Source of the DNA: CAZNDN01 sp964571815
GTDB lineage: Bacteria > Fibrobacterota > Chitinivibrionia > Chitinivibrionales > WJKA01
Direction of reading: 5' to 3'
NCBI GenBank assembly: GCA_964571815.1
Contig: CAZNDN010000012.1
Coordinates: 1 to 54,685 of the forward strand
DNA length: 54,685 nucleotides
The notes under the pieces are model-generated. The model was not told the DNA's origin, searched no databases, and saw only the letters and a program-made list of their open reading frames with translations. Numbering within the stretch: position 1 is the stretch's first letter; the number at the start of each line of letters is the position of its first letter. Both the position numbers and the translations under genes were made by a program. Below, in pieces: positions 33,066 through 43,100 of this stretch.

Positions 33066-34156
33066 ACGAGTCTCCGCGCAGAATCGTTGTTGCCGCCGGC
33101 GGTACGGGAGGGCACGTATTCCCCGCCCTTGCCGTCGTAGAGCAGCTTCGAAAGATGGACCCGAACGTTGAGATCACCTGGTACGCAACCGAACGCGGCC
33201 GGGCGCCGGAATTGTGCCGGCGGCACGGAATTCCGGTGGAGCAGGTGCGGGTAAAGGGTATCGACCGGCTGCTGAGTCTGCGCACGCTCGGCGCACTCGG
33301 GCATTTCGCGGGTGAGATGCGGCGGTTGCGGGAGGGCCTGCGGCGGCTGCGTCCCGACGCGGTTGTGGCATTCGGGGGCTACGTTGCGGCTCCGGCCGTA
33401 TGTGCCGCCCTCCTGGAGCGGATTCCCTGTTTCCTGTGCGAACCGAATACCGTACCCGGTCGGGTGACCAGGTTCTTTTCGCGATGGGCGGTGTGCACGT
33501 TTCTGGGTTTTCCCCTCGATCGCGCGTGGCGACTTCGCGGTGCTACGGAAATCACCGGGGTGCCGGTCAGGCCCGTGGAGGAGACCTACGAGGGCTTTCC
33601 GTACCCCGAAGGGCTTGACAGATCGAAGAGGGTCATTCTTATATGCGGAGGGAGTCAGGGAGCGCAGAGCATGAACCGCCTGCTTGTGGGGCCGGTTCGG
33701 CACTGGATCGCACAGTCTCGTCAGGTGGTGTGGCAGACCGGCGCACCCGGTTACGATGAAATGGCCTGCCGGTTCGGCGGCAACCCATCGGTGTTTCTCT
33801 TTGCCGGGGTCGATGATCTGTATCCCTACTATGCCCTGGCCAGGGTGGTGGTGGGGCGTGCCGGCGCTTCCACGCTCGCCGAAGTAGCCTATTTCGGACT
33901 GCCGGTGGTCGCGATTCCGCTTCCGTGGTCCACCGATGGGCATCAGTGGAAAAACGCCGGGCTGACGGAGATTCAGGGATGGGGCGTACGGGTGAAACAG
34001 GAGGAGAAGGCCTCGGAGAAGATCCGGACGGTGGTCGACACGATCTACGAGGATCAGTGTACGTTTGAGGCGATGAGCGGAAAGGCAATTGACGCTTCCC
34101 CGGCGAGTGCGGCGGGGAAGATTGCCGGAAGGGTACTGAGCCGGGTGGAATCATGA
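33062..34156 (+). CDS. murG: Lipid II synthase MurG (UDP-GlcNAc transferase)
   Basis: Peripheral membrane glycosyltransferase that adds GlcNAc to lipid I. The 364-residue product starts VVAAGGTGGHVFPALAVVEQL, with the conserved Gly-rich loop and catalytic His, and has FGGYVAAPAVCAALL, the second Gly loop ICGGSQGAQSMNRLL, and the donor-binding GRAGASTLAEVAYFGLPVVAIPLP. The GTG start overlaps the ftsW stop (GTGA); GGGAGGAGG lies upstream. The substrate lipid I must come from an MraY encoded elsewhere. Confidence 0.96.
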   Translation: MNESPRRIVVAAGGTGGHVFPALAVVEQLRKMDPNVEITWYATERGRAPELCRRHGIPVEQVRVKGIDRLLSLRTLGALGHFAGEMRRLREGLRRLRPDAVVAFGGYVAAPAVCAALLERIPCFLCEPNTVPGRVTRFFSRWAVCTFLGFPLDRAWRLRGATEITGVPVRPVEETYEGFPYPEGLDRSKRVILICGGSQGAQSMNRLLVGPVRHWIAQSRQVVWQTGAPGYDEMACRFGGNPSVFLFAGVDDLYPYYALARVVVGRAGASTLAEVAYFGLPVVAIPLPWSTDGHQWKNAGLTEIQGWGVRVKQEEKASEKIRTVVDTIYEDQCTFEAMSGKAIDASPASAAGKIAGRVLSRVES

Positions 34157-35541
34157 TTGCGCTGGGACTGTCTCGAAAAGTCCATTTCGTCGGTGTCGGC
34201 GGTATCGGCATGAGTGCGCTTGCCGAAATGCTCCACGCCGCGGGGTACACGGTGTCGGGCAGCGACATGGCGCGGTCGGCCGTATCGCGCCGGCTGGCCG
34301 CACTGGGCGTTGATGTGCGTTACGGCCACGATGCATCGCATGTCGGTGGAGCGCATCTGGTGGTGTACTCCAGCGCCGTCGGTGACGACAATTCGGAGTT
34401 GTGCGCCGCGCGGGATGAAGGAATCCCGTGTATGCGCAGGGCCGAGATGCTGAGCGACATGATGCGGTCGCGCTACGCCGTGTGCATCTGCGGTACGCAC
34501 GGCAAGACGACGACAACGGCAATGATGGGCAAGGTGCTTGCTGATGGGGGCCTGGACCCGACGGTGCTTATCGGAGGCATTCCCCGCGACGCGGAGTCGA
34601 ATCTTCGAGCAGGCGAGGGGCGGGTCTGTGTCACGGAGGCCGATGAGTACGACCGCTCTTTCCTGGCCCTGTGGCCGAGTCTCGTGGTGCTGACCAATAT
34701 CGAGGCGGAGCATACCGACTGCTATGGGAACCTCGACGAGTTGAAGGATACGTTTACTGAATTCTGCGGCCGTGTGCCGTTTCACGGGGCGGTGGTTTTC
34801 TGCAGTGACGACCCGGGAGCGGTGGAGGTGGCGTCCCGGCTCCACGCCCGGGTAATCGGTTACGGCCTTGACGAGCGTGCGGAGTACCGGGCGACCGAGG
34901 TTGCCTGCGAGAGACGGAGCAGGCGGTTTCGCGTGGTGTGTCGGGGGCGCGACCTGGGACAGTTCCGTCTCAACGTTCCGGGACTTCACAATGTCCGGAA
35001 TGCTCTGGCGGTGATAGCCTGCGCCGCCGAGCTGCGCGTGCCGGCGGAGGCGATCGCGACATCGGTTGCGTCTTTCTCCGGTGTCAAGCGTCGTATGGAG
35101 CCGGCGGGTGAGGCCGGGGGGGTGGCGGTGTACGACGACTACGCGCATCACCCCAGCGAAATCCGGGCGACTGTGCAGACGGGGCGGGATATGGGCTACG
35201 GAAGAATTATCGCGGCATTCCAGCCGCACCTCTATACGCGAACGCGCGATTTCCTCGACCAATTCGCGGAGGCTCTCACCGAGGCCGACCGTGTGTACGT
35301 GCTGCCGATTTATGCCGCGCGCGAAAGCAGAATTCCCGGGATCGACTCCCGGAAGATTGTTGAGCGGATGAAGGAGAAGGGGTACGGGAGCGCCCGATTC
35401 GTTTCATCGGCGGATCGGCTTGCCGAGTACGCGAGTGTCGATGCGAGGAAGGGCGACGCGGTGATCCTGATGGGAGCGGGCGATATCGGGGAGCGCGCGG
35501 GAGAAATCCTCGGGAGGTTGGGTCGTGAAACGAACGTCTGA
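34153..35541 (+). CDS. murC: UDP-MurNAc:L-alanine ligase MurC
   Basis: First Mur ligase, adding L-Ala to UDP-MurNAc. The 462-residue product begins with HFVGVGGIGMSALAEML, followed by VVYSSAVGDDNSEL, the P-loop CGTHGKTTTTAM, EADEYDRSFLAL and NIEAEHTDCYG, typical of MurC, with VYDDYAHHPSEIRAT in the C-terminal domain. It overlaps murG by 4 bp (ATGA) and ftsQ by 17 bp. No murB follows, although many clusters have it here. Confidence 0.96.
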   Translation: MIALGLSRKVHFVGVGGIGMSALAEMLHAAGYTVSGSDMARSAVSRRLAALGVDVRYGHDASHVGGAHLVVYSSAVGDDNSELCAARDEGIPCMRRAEMLSDMMRSRYAVCICGTHGKTTTTAMMGKVLADGGLDPTVLIGGIPRDAESNLRAGEGRVCVTEADEYDRSFLALWPSLVVLTNIEAEHTDCYGNLDELKDTFTEFCGRVPFHGAVVFCSDDPGAVEVASRLHARVIGYGLDERAEYRATEVACERRSRRFRVVCRGRDLGQFRLNVPGLHNVRNALAVIACAAELRVPAEAIATSVASFSGVKRRMEPAGEAGGVAVYDDYAHHPSEIRATVQTGRDMGYGRIIAAFQPHLYTRTRDFLDQFAEALTEADRVYVLPIYAARESRIPGIDSRKIVERMKEKGYGSARFVSSADRLAEYASVDARKGDAVILMGAGDIGERAGEILGRLGRETNV

Positions 35542-36349
35542 AAAGAAACGGCGGCCGCGGAGTGCGCGGCGCGCAAGGACGGCTGCTCCGCGCGGCCGCG
35601 GACCGTTGCGCCGTCTCATGAAGGTGGGGCTGAGAGTATCCCTCGCGGCGGGTCTTGCGGCCGCCGCCGGCATCTGGGCCGCTCCCCGCGTGAAGCGAAT
35701 GGTACGGCAGTCGCCGCTGTTTATCGTGGACTCGGTGAGCGTTTCGCATGCCTGCTTTGCGGATACGCAGGAGGTGATTGCACGTTCGAGGCTGCGTGCG
35801 GGAATGCACATGCTCGACGTCAATCCCGGGGAAGCATCGGAGCGGGTCGAGTCACTACCCTGGGTCAGGAAGGCGCGTGTCATGAGGCGGTTGCCCGACA
35901 AGGTGCGGATTGTTGTTGAGGAGCGCAGGCCGCGGGCAATGGTGAGTCGGGGTGCCGTGTGGTATGTCGACGAAGAAGGCGTGTTGCTGCCGCTGTCGCC
36001 CCGGACCAGTGTCGACCTCCCCCTGGTTTTCGGCCTCCGGGATACGCTCGCGGGTGAAGAGGATCGCCGGCTTGATTCCGCAAGTCTGTGGATGCTGAAC
36101 GGGTTTCTTGACGAGCTTGCCGGGGTGGACGAGGATTTTGTCGGGGAGATCAGCCAGATCGCTATCGGCGATGGGGAACAGGTACACATCACTCTTGAGG
36201 AAAGGGGAACGCGGGTTTCGATGCGGCACGGCGGGGCGGGGGAGCGAATCGAGCATCTTCGGAGGCTGCTGACGCTCTTCCGGGAGCGTGAAGATGACTG
36301 GCCCCGTGAAATAGATCTTTGTCACGCCAACCTGGCGTTTGTTCATTGA
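35525..36349 (+). CDS. ftsQ: Cell division protein FtsQ
   Basis: Bitopic division protein, 274 residues, that scaffolds FtsL/FtsB. A long basic cytoplasmic tail (residues 1-35, KKRRPRSARRARTAAPRGR) precedes a membrane helix (about 38-56). A POTRA domain follows (about 65-135: FIVDSVSVSHACFADTQEV, MHMLDVNPGEASERVESLPW, RRLPDKVRIVVEERRPRA) and then an FtsQ beta domain. The GTG start is within the murC end. Identity rests on POTRA pattern, topology and position between murC and ftsA. Confidence 0.9.
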   Translation: MKRTSEKKRRPRSARRARTAAPRGRGPLRRLMKVGLRVSLAAGLAAAAGIWAAPRVKRMVRQSPLFIVDSVSVSHACFADTQEVIARSRLRAGMHMLDVNPGEASERVESLPWVRKARVMRRLPDKVRIVVEERRPRAMVSRGAVWYVDEEGVLLPLSPRTSVDLPLVFGLRDTLAGEEDRRLDSASLWMLNGFLDELAGVDEDFVGEISQIAIGDGEQVHITLEERGTRVSMRHGGAGERIEHLRRLLTLFREREDDWPREIDLCHANLAFVH

Positions 36350-36371
36350 CACCACCTTCACGGAGGAGATG

Positions 36372-37607
36372 ATGGAAGAGAACGTATACGTATGCCTGGA
36401 TATCGGGACCACGAAAATCGCCTGCATCATTGCCGAGGGCGAGGCGAGCGACCAGCTCAAGATTATCGGTGTTGGCATGAGCCCCTCGGAGGGCCTGCGC
36501 AAAGGCGTTGTGGTCAACATCGAGAAGACCGTCCGATCCATCCGCAAGGCGGTGGAAGAGGCGGAGTTGATGGCGGGAGTGGACGTGGACGCGGTGTGGG
36601 TCGGGATTGCCGGCGATCATATCCGCTCCATCAACAGCAAAGGTGTCGTGGCCATCTCGCGCGAGGATCATGAGATTACCGAACTGGATGTCGTGAGGGC
36701 GATCGAGGCGGCGCAGGCGGTATCCATTCCCATGGACCGCGAGATACTCCACGTGATTCCTCAGGAATTCATTGTCGACGATCAGAAGGGAATCAAGGAG
36801 CCCATCGGCATGAGCGGGGTCCGGCTCGAAACGCAGGTGCATATTTGCACCGGAGCGGTCACCAGCGCCCAGAACATTTACAAAAGCGTTGCCAAGGCGC
36901 AGTTCAAGGTGGAGGACCTGGTTCTTGAACCGCTCGCATCGAGCTATTCGGTGCTGGAGCCGGACGAGAAGGAGCTGGGCGTGGCCCTGATCGACATGGG
37001 CGGCGGTACAACCGACATCGCTATCTACTCCGACGAGAGCATTCGCCACACCGCGGTGGTCGGCCTGGGTGGAAAAAATGTCACCAGCGACATTGCCATC
37101 GGCATTCGAACGCCGGTGGACAAGGCCGAGGAGATCAAGAAGCGCTTCGGGTGCGCCTATTCACCGCTTGTGAAGAACGACGAATTCGTGAGTGTGCCGG
37201 GGGTGGGCGGGCGTGACCAGCGCGAAGTCTCGCGTGCCATACTGACGTCGATTATCGAGCCGCGCGTCGAGGAAATCCTCTCGCTGGCGTACCGTGAAAT
37301 CAAACGTACCGAGTATGCCGACATGCTCGGGGCGGGAGTGGTGCTGACCGGCGGCGGTGCGCTCATGGAAGGGGTCCAGGAGCTGGCCGAGAAGGTATTC
37401 GAGATGCCGGTGAAGATAGGGGTCCCCTCGGGTTTCGGAGGATTGACCGAAGCGGCGAGGTCGCCGATTCACGCGACAGGCGTGGGGCTGTGCATGTACG
37501 CGGCCGAGCAGGGCAAGGACAAGAAGACCCGTAAGTCAATGGGCGGTGACGATACGTTCAGAAAGATCTTTGACCGGATGAAATCGTGGGTTTCCGAGTT
37601 TTTCTAA
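36372..37607 (+). CDS. ftsA: Cell division protein FtsA
   Basis: Actin-like ATPase that tethers FtsZ to the membrane. The 411-residue product shows the phosphate-1 motif VCLDIGTTKIACIIAEG, DAVWVGIAGDHIRSINSKG (1C domain), ALIDMGGGTTDIAIYSD (phosphate-2), and VVLTGGGALMEGVQELAE (adenosine motif). The C-terminal DRMKSWVSEFF is an amphipathic membrane-targeting helix. Two ATGs are adjacent; I chose 36372, five bases after GGAGG. A 193-bp spacer containing a palindromic repeat separates it from ftsZ. Confidence 0.96.
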   Translation: MEENVYVCLDIGTTKIACIIAEGEASDQLKIIGVGMSPSEGLRKGVVVNIEKTVRSIRKAVEEAELMAGVDVDAVWVGIAGDHIRSINSKGVVAISREDHEITELDVVRAIEAAQAVSIPMDREILHVIPQEFIVDDQKGIKEPIGMSGVRLETQVHICTGAVTSAQNIYKSVAKAQFKVEDLVLEPLASSYSVLEPDEKELGVALIDMGGGTTDIAIYSDESIRHTAVVGLGGKNVTSDIAIGIRTPVDKAEEIKKRFGCAYSPLVKNDEFVSVPGVGGRDQREVSRAILTSIIEPRVEEILSLAYREIKRTEYADMLGAGVVLTGGGALMEGVQELAEKVFEMPVKIGVPSGFGGLTEAARSPIHATGVGLCMYAAEQGKDKKTRKSMGGDDTFRKIFDRMKSWVSEFF

Positions 37608-37654
37608 CGGAGAGCGGTAACTACCCAGTGGTCAAGCTGTTGATTCTATTGAAC

Positions 37655-37692
37655 CGCTCATCCTGAGCCCTTCGGCAGGCTCGGGATGAGCG
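37655..37692. repeat. Extragenic palindrome between ftsA and ftsZ
   Basis: A 15-bp stem (CGCTCATCCTGAGCC at 37655-37669 with GGCTCGGGATGAGCG at 37678-37692, one T.G pair) encloses an 8-nt loop CTTCGGCA. A second smaller stem follows (GACTAC 37697-37702 with GTAGTC 37716-37721). The core TGAGCC-loop-GGCTC resembles widespread dispersed palindromes of environmental bacterial genomes. It may also act as a partial terminator or processing site between ftsA and ftsZ. Confidence 0.7.
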
Positions 37693-37799
37693 TAGCGACT
37701 ACCTTGAGTGCCTGAGTAGTCACGGGAGAACGAAGAGTAAACCGAAGAGAAGGTGTCACAATAAACCGAAATCTATTCCCTTAACAGCAGGAGGTGGCT

Positions 37800-39146
37800 A
37801 TGGAGTTCACCTTGGAAGAGTCTTTCGAGGCAAAGGCAAAGATGAAAGTCGTGGGGCTGGGCGGCGCCGGCGGAAACGCGGTGAACCGGATGGTGACGGC
37901 GGGTCTGACCGGTGTGGAGTTCATTTCGATCAACACCGACGCCATGGCCCTTGACAACAACCAGGCGACCCATCGGGTCCAGATCGGTGAGCGGATCACC
38001 AAGGGTCTGGGCGCCGGAGCGAATCCGGAGATCGGTCGCATCGCCATGGAAGAAGACAAGGACAAGGTTGCCGCCCTGCTGGAGGGCGCCGACATGGTCT
38101 TCGTTACGGCCGGTATGGGTGGCGGCACGGGAACGGGCGGTGCTCCGGTGGTTACCGAAATCGCGCAGGAAATGGATATACTCACGGTCGCAATCGTTAC
38201 GCGTCCGTTTCTGTTCGAAGGGAAGATCCGGGATCGAAACGCCAAGGCCGGTATCGAGGCGCTTCGCTCCAGTGTCGATACGATTATCGTTATCCCCAAC
38301 CAGAAGCTGCTTTCCATTGTCGACCGCTCGACGTCGTTGATGGAGGCGTTCCGCTCGGCCGATGAAGTTCTGTACCAGTCCACGAAGGGGATATCGGACT
38401 TGATTTCCGTACACGGTCTGGTGAACCTGGATTTCGCCGATGTGCGCACGATCATGAAAGGCATGGGTGATGCTCTGATGGGTACGGGCTATGCCGAGGA
38501 GGGCGAGGACCGCGCCGTGATGGCGGCCGACAATGCAATCCACAGCCCGCTTCTGGACGATATTTCGATCGGCGGCGCGCGCGGCATCCTGATCAACATC
38601 TCCGGCGGCGAAGATATGACGCTGTACGATGTGAGTGATGCGACGCAGACGATCTACGATGCCGTGGGTGAGGGGGCCGAAGCCAATATCATTTTCGGCG
38701 CGGTTACCGATCCGTCAATGAACGGCAAGATCCGTGTCACGGTCATTGCCACGGGATTCAGCGACAAGGAGGCGGTCGGCAGAAACACTCGTGCCCGTTC
38801 CGCGGAGCTTCCCGGCGGTCGCTCCTCGCGGGCCGGCGGCGTGCGTGCCGAACAGATGTCCTTTTCTCTGGCCGCATCGCCCAAACGACGGGAGGAACGT
38901 GAGGTGGAGCCGGATGCCGACGGTGAACAGCGGCCTGAACCCGACACGGAGGAGGTTCCCGCCGCGGAAAAGCAGCAGGCACCGTCGTCGGAAAGCGGTG
39001 AATCGTCGATGGAGTTTCCGCCGCCGCTTCTGCGGAAAGAACAGGTCAAGCGCGAGGCGCAGGTGTTTGTGCACAAGGGAGAAGTAATCACGCATTACCA
39101 GGATGATATCGATGTTCCGACATTTCTTCGAAAGCAGATGCAGTAG
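37800..39146 (+). CDS. ftsZ: Cell division tubulin homologue FtsZ
   Basis: GTPase forming the division ring, 448 residues. KVVGLGGAGGNAVNRMV and INTDAMAL are in the N-terminal GTP-binding domain. The tubulin signature GGGTGTGG spans 107-114, and NLDFADVRTIMKG carries the catalytic loop Asp. A variable acidic linker of about 110 residues precedes the conserved C-terminal peptide DVPTFLRKQ, which binds FtsA. The ATG at 37800 follows a perfect AGGAGG by 5 bases; an in-frame GTG at 37794 is inside that site. It closes the dcw cluster. Confidence 0.98.
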   Translation: MEFTLEESFEAKAKMKVVGLGGAGGNAVNRMVTAGLTGVEFISINTDAMALDNNQATHRVQIGERITKGLGAGANPEIGRIAMEEDKDKVAALLEGADMVFVTAGMGGGTGTGGAPVVTEIAQEMDILTVAIVTRPFLFEGKIRDRNAKAGIEALRSSVDTIIVIPNQKLLSIVDRSTSLMEAFRSADEVLYQSTKGISDLISVHGLVNLDFADVRTIMKGMGDALMGTGYAEEGEDRAVMAADNAIHSPLLDDISIGGARGILINISGGEDMTLYDVSDATQTIYDAVGEGAEANIIFGAVTDPSMNGKIRVTVIATGFSDKEAVGRNTRARSAELPGGRSSRAGGVRAEQMSFSLAASPKRREEREVEPDADGEQRPEPDTEEVPAAEKQQAPSSESGESSMEFPPPLLRKEQVKREAQVFVHKGEVITHYQDDIDVPTFLRKQMQ

Positions 39147-39187
39147 GCCGGCAGTCGGTGCCGCATCTCTTTCGAGGGCCCGGGGGG

Positions 39188-39287
39188 NNNNNNNNNNNNN
39201 NNNNNNNNNNNNNNNNNNNNNNNNNNNNNNNNNNNNNNNNNNNNNNNNNNNNNNNNNNNNNNNNNNNNNNNNNNNNNNNNNNNNNNN
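39188..39287. other. Assembly gap (100 N) after ftsZ
   Basis: Exactly 100 N. It hides the start of the sulfotransferase gene and any ftsZ terminator. Confidence 0.99.
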
Positions 39288-40015
39288 TGGGAAGAAGAAT
39301 CGAAAGACGGAGGTTTTCCGAGCCGCCGGTATTTATCGGCGGTTGCGGCCGTTCGGGTACGACCGTGCTGCTGTCGGTACTTTCCGCGCACAGGGAGATA
39401 TTTGCCTGCCCCAAGGAACTGGGCCTGTTTGACGCCGTTGTCGAAGATGCTTCCGGGCGTCGGCTGCCCGCGAGAATCGATCGGCTGTACACCTGCCTGC
39501 TCACACACCGTATCGCGCGGCATGCACGGAGGTGGTGTGAAAAGTCACCAAGCAATATTCACCACGTCGATGATATCGATCGGTATACGCACGGGAATTT
39601 TCGCTTCATTCAGATTGTCAGAGACGGGAGGGACGTCGTCCTCTCACACCATCCGGGCGCACCCCACCGACCCTGGGTGCCTCCACACCGGTGGGTCAAG
39701 GATGTCGGCGCGGGATTGCAACACGCGCAGCGTGACCAGGTTCATACCATCCGCTATGAGGACCTTGTCCGTGAGTTTGAGACCACGCTGAGAGGCATCT
39801 GCGGTTTTCTGGAGATTGGGTTTTCCGATGAAATTCGAAACTGGAGGACATCGGCCGCCGTCACGAGGAATCGTGCGTACCGCGACGGACTTCAGCCTCT
39901 TCATACGCGCTCGATCGGCAAGTGGAGAGAGGCCGGCGGCAACGATGCGGTCGAGGAACTGATGAACAACGAGCGGGCGAAGGAACTGTTGGGGGTGTAT
40001 GGATATCTTTCGTGA
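39288..40015 (+). CDS. Sulfotransferase-family protein (5' end in assembly gap)
   Basis: PAPS-dependent sulfotransferase fold. The visible 242 residues contain the 5'-phosphosulfate loop FIGGCGRSGTTVLLSVL and the 3'-phosphate motif FIQIVRDGRDVVLSH. WCEKSPSNIHHVDDI and TIRYEDLVREFETTLRGICGFL are also typical of the family. No start codon with a ribosome site is visible after the gap, so a few residues are missing. Many bacterial members modify surface polysaccharides or lipids, but the acceptor cannot be inferred. It converges with the large ATPase gene. Confidence 0.85.
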
Positions 40016-40038
40016 CACCGCGCTTCCCGTTCGATTGT

Positions 40039-40068
40039 GCGCTGAGAGTATGCGGGGATGCTCTGCGC
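40039..40068. terminator. Hairpin between convergent sulfotransferase and ATPase genes
   Basis: GCGC (40039-40042) pairs with GCGC (40065-40068). Inside a 2-nt bulge, AGAGTAT (40045-40051) pairs with ATGCTCT (40058-40064) with one wobble. It lies between two gene ends, but no T-run flanks it. Probably a weak bidirectional terminator. Confidence 0.4.
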
Positions 40069-40107
40069 AGGCAGGCTGTACGCATTTTCTCGACACGCTC
40101 CAACGGC

Positions 40108-43100
40108 TTACCCGAACGCCTTCCCCTCGGCGACAAAGACCGCGCTTTCAAAAACACATTCCTTGCCGTGGGAAAAACCCGCCGGGCCCCAGGAGAGACC
40201 ATGGTCGGCGGTGATGACGAGTCGTCGGTTCTCTTCGTTGCATCGGCGAGCCAGAGAGCGAACGTGACGCGTGAGAATGCCGGCGAGTGCACCGGGCATA
40301 TCGTTGAGTCGAAGGGTAGTTCCATGATGGGCGGCCTTGTCAAGAGCAGAGACGCGCACGACGGCGGGCATTGAGGGTTGGAGCGTGATGAGGTCGGCGG
40401 CCGCGGCCGATTCGGTACCGTCGATGCTGGTGTAGTCGATATCTCGGGCCGAAAGGGCCTCGATGGGGTCCTGGTCGGTTTCGATACCGAACAGGACCCG
40501 AAGTGAGGCCAGTGTGGCCGGCGTACAGGGGAGTCGAAGCCAGCCGGTTTGCACGGACTCGTCAAGACCCGCTTCTTCGCATCCCGCGATCCACACATCC
40601 GGCGCGACCGCATCGAGCACCACCACCACCGGACTGTCACTGAGATCGAGCGGGGCCACGGGCGGAAGGGATTTCAGCCAGGTGGATGCTTCATTTTCAA
40701 GCGTTTCAGCCAGGCGATAGGCGGTCCGGCTCATGTCCCCGGTCGCCCACACGTCCGCCGCAATGGCCGCGCCGCGGCATCGGGAGGTCAGGCGATAGGG
40801 GAGTGGACGGCGAAGCGATGAACGGCATGCTTCGAGCGCGCGAAGTCTGGTCCGGATCGAGTCGGCCGTGTCACCGTCCAGGTGAGCGCTTGACGTGGGC
40901 AGCGGTTCGCTGCCGGCGTCACCCCGGAGCACGTGATGGGCCAGGAGCCTCCAGGCACCGGCCGCCGCTTCGGTGTGCACCACTTCCCGTGACATAAATT
41001 CCGCCAGTCGCGGGGGTGCAAGACGTCTGAAACGCGACAGCAGTTCGGAGGCCGGAAACGCGGCCTCACAGGCCGCGGCGGCGGCGGCCGCTTCGTCCTG
41101 CGTGAGGTCGTGCGGCTGCGCGCCGAGGAGGTCACGATTGAAAAGGGCCCACCAGAACGGCCGTGTGTCGGTTCCGCCTTTTTCACTGCTGTCCTTGTCG
41201 ATGACAACCAGGCCGTTGTCGGGGACGTCTCCGACCCACTCTTCGACTGCCTCCGCGATACGTTGTCGTGTCAGTCGGCGTCCCGCAAGCGTTGTAGCCA
41301 GATTGCGCAGCGAACGCCCCACCAGAGGTACGGTTCCCGCCAGGGCGGCATCGAGATCCGACACCGTCGCCGCATCGAGCGCACCGAGCAGGGCGCTGGG
41401 GGCGGCCGCCGTGTTGCCTTCAAGGGCCGACTTCAACGATTGCAGACGGCGTGAAGCTTCGGGGTCTTCATCCCGCAGGGCAAATGCGCGCGCCGCGACT
41501 GCTTCGAGAACCTGCGGCGTACGAAGCAGGCGGAGGTAGTGATTCAGCCCTTTTTCCACTACCGCCGCGGGCTCGGGTCGTGCGTGGTCAGGGGGTTCAT
41601 CACCGATACAGAACCCGCAATCGCACACCGGCGCTCGAAGAAGCGCTTCGGTGGGATCGCGGCCACAGGTTCTTGCTCCGGTGGTTTCAAGCGAGGCCAG
41701 TTCCTGTTGCACCTCGGGGGGATGGTCGAGGTGTGCGGTGGTCGCGAGCAGCCGAAGAAGGTCGATACCCCGACGTGCGTGGCGCGGAATGGGGGCGGGG
41801 CGCTGCGCCTTATAGAAAGCCTCGTGGTCACGAGCGTAGATTTCGGCATAGACGCCGCGAAACTCGTCGAACACCGTGCGCAACCGCTCCCCGTCGTCTA
41901 CGAGAACCCGTTCCATGGGAGCCGCTGTCATGGCGGCGCACTCGCTCCGCGGTCGTCCGACCCGATCGTGCCGGGCGCCGGCGGCTTCGACCGAGCGATG
42001 CCGGAGGTAGTGATCGATGAAGATGAATTCCTGGGCCCAGCGGGCGAAGAAGCGTTGCAGGCTTTTCAGAAGTTCGATATTCGAATCCCGGAGCCCGGAT
42101 CGGCGCCACGCGTCGAGGAATCGCTGCAACCCTTCGCGTGCGCCGTACGAGACCCTGATTTCATCCAGCACAATTGAAAGTGCCGCCGCTGTGGAGCCGA
42201 GTTTCTCAAGGTCGAAGGCGCGGAAGGCCGAGTAGGTCCGCGCTTCGCCCAGCCGATGCGAGAAGTCCTCCAGCATCCTGCGAAGCGACTTCTCCAGTCG
42301 CAGGAGTTGCTGCCAGGCTTCCCGCTGGCGTCGCAGCCCGAATGTGTCCCAGCCACCCTGAGGTGCGAGGAAACGGCAGTTCTCCATCAGATAGTGTCGG
42401 TCGGCCTCCGGAAGAAGCTCACCGGGGGCAATGGATTGGACACTTTGCAGCGAGAGCGATTGGAGGCGTTCGAGGGGGATTGCACCGTTGCCGCTGCGAA
42501 GCGTCACCAGACCGCTGTGCGCCAGTCCGATCAGCACGAACGCCGTGAGGTCGTCGGGAAGCCCGAACGGACCGGTGCGCAGAGCATGGAGCATAGTCCC
42601 CAGAGGGGTGGGCGCCCCGGGGCTGATTCCGGCGAAGATTTCGTTGAGGAGCGGATGTTCCGAAGGATTGGGGGCAAGGACGTAGGAGCCTCGTTGAAGT
42701 TCGACCAGACCCAGAGGGATCGCCGCTCCGTCGAGCGGCTCGGTGAGTGCCCGTTCGTGCGCGCGACGAACGGGAAGCGAGCCCGGGATAATGCATTCAT
42801 GGAGGACCCGGCGCAGTTGCACCAATGGAGGTACCGAGCGGAGCCCGAGTTCGAGGAACCGCGGGTAGCGTTGTTCGCAGAGCCCTTGCACGGCTATGTC
42901 CATGAGGCGCTCGAAATGTTGCAGTTTCCGGGCCGCCGGTTCCAGGCGCATCTCCAGGCTCGCGTCGTCGAACCGTCCCCCGTAGACAAGCGAAACGACC
43001 GCCTCGCGCGCGGCCGCACCGCATNNNNNNNNNNNNNNNNNNNNNNNNNNNNNNNNNNNNNNNNNNNNNNNNNNNNNNNNNNNNNNNNNNNNNNNNNNNN

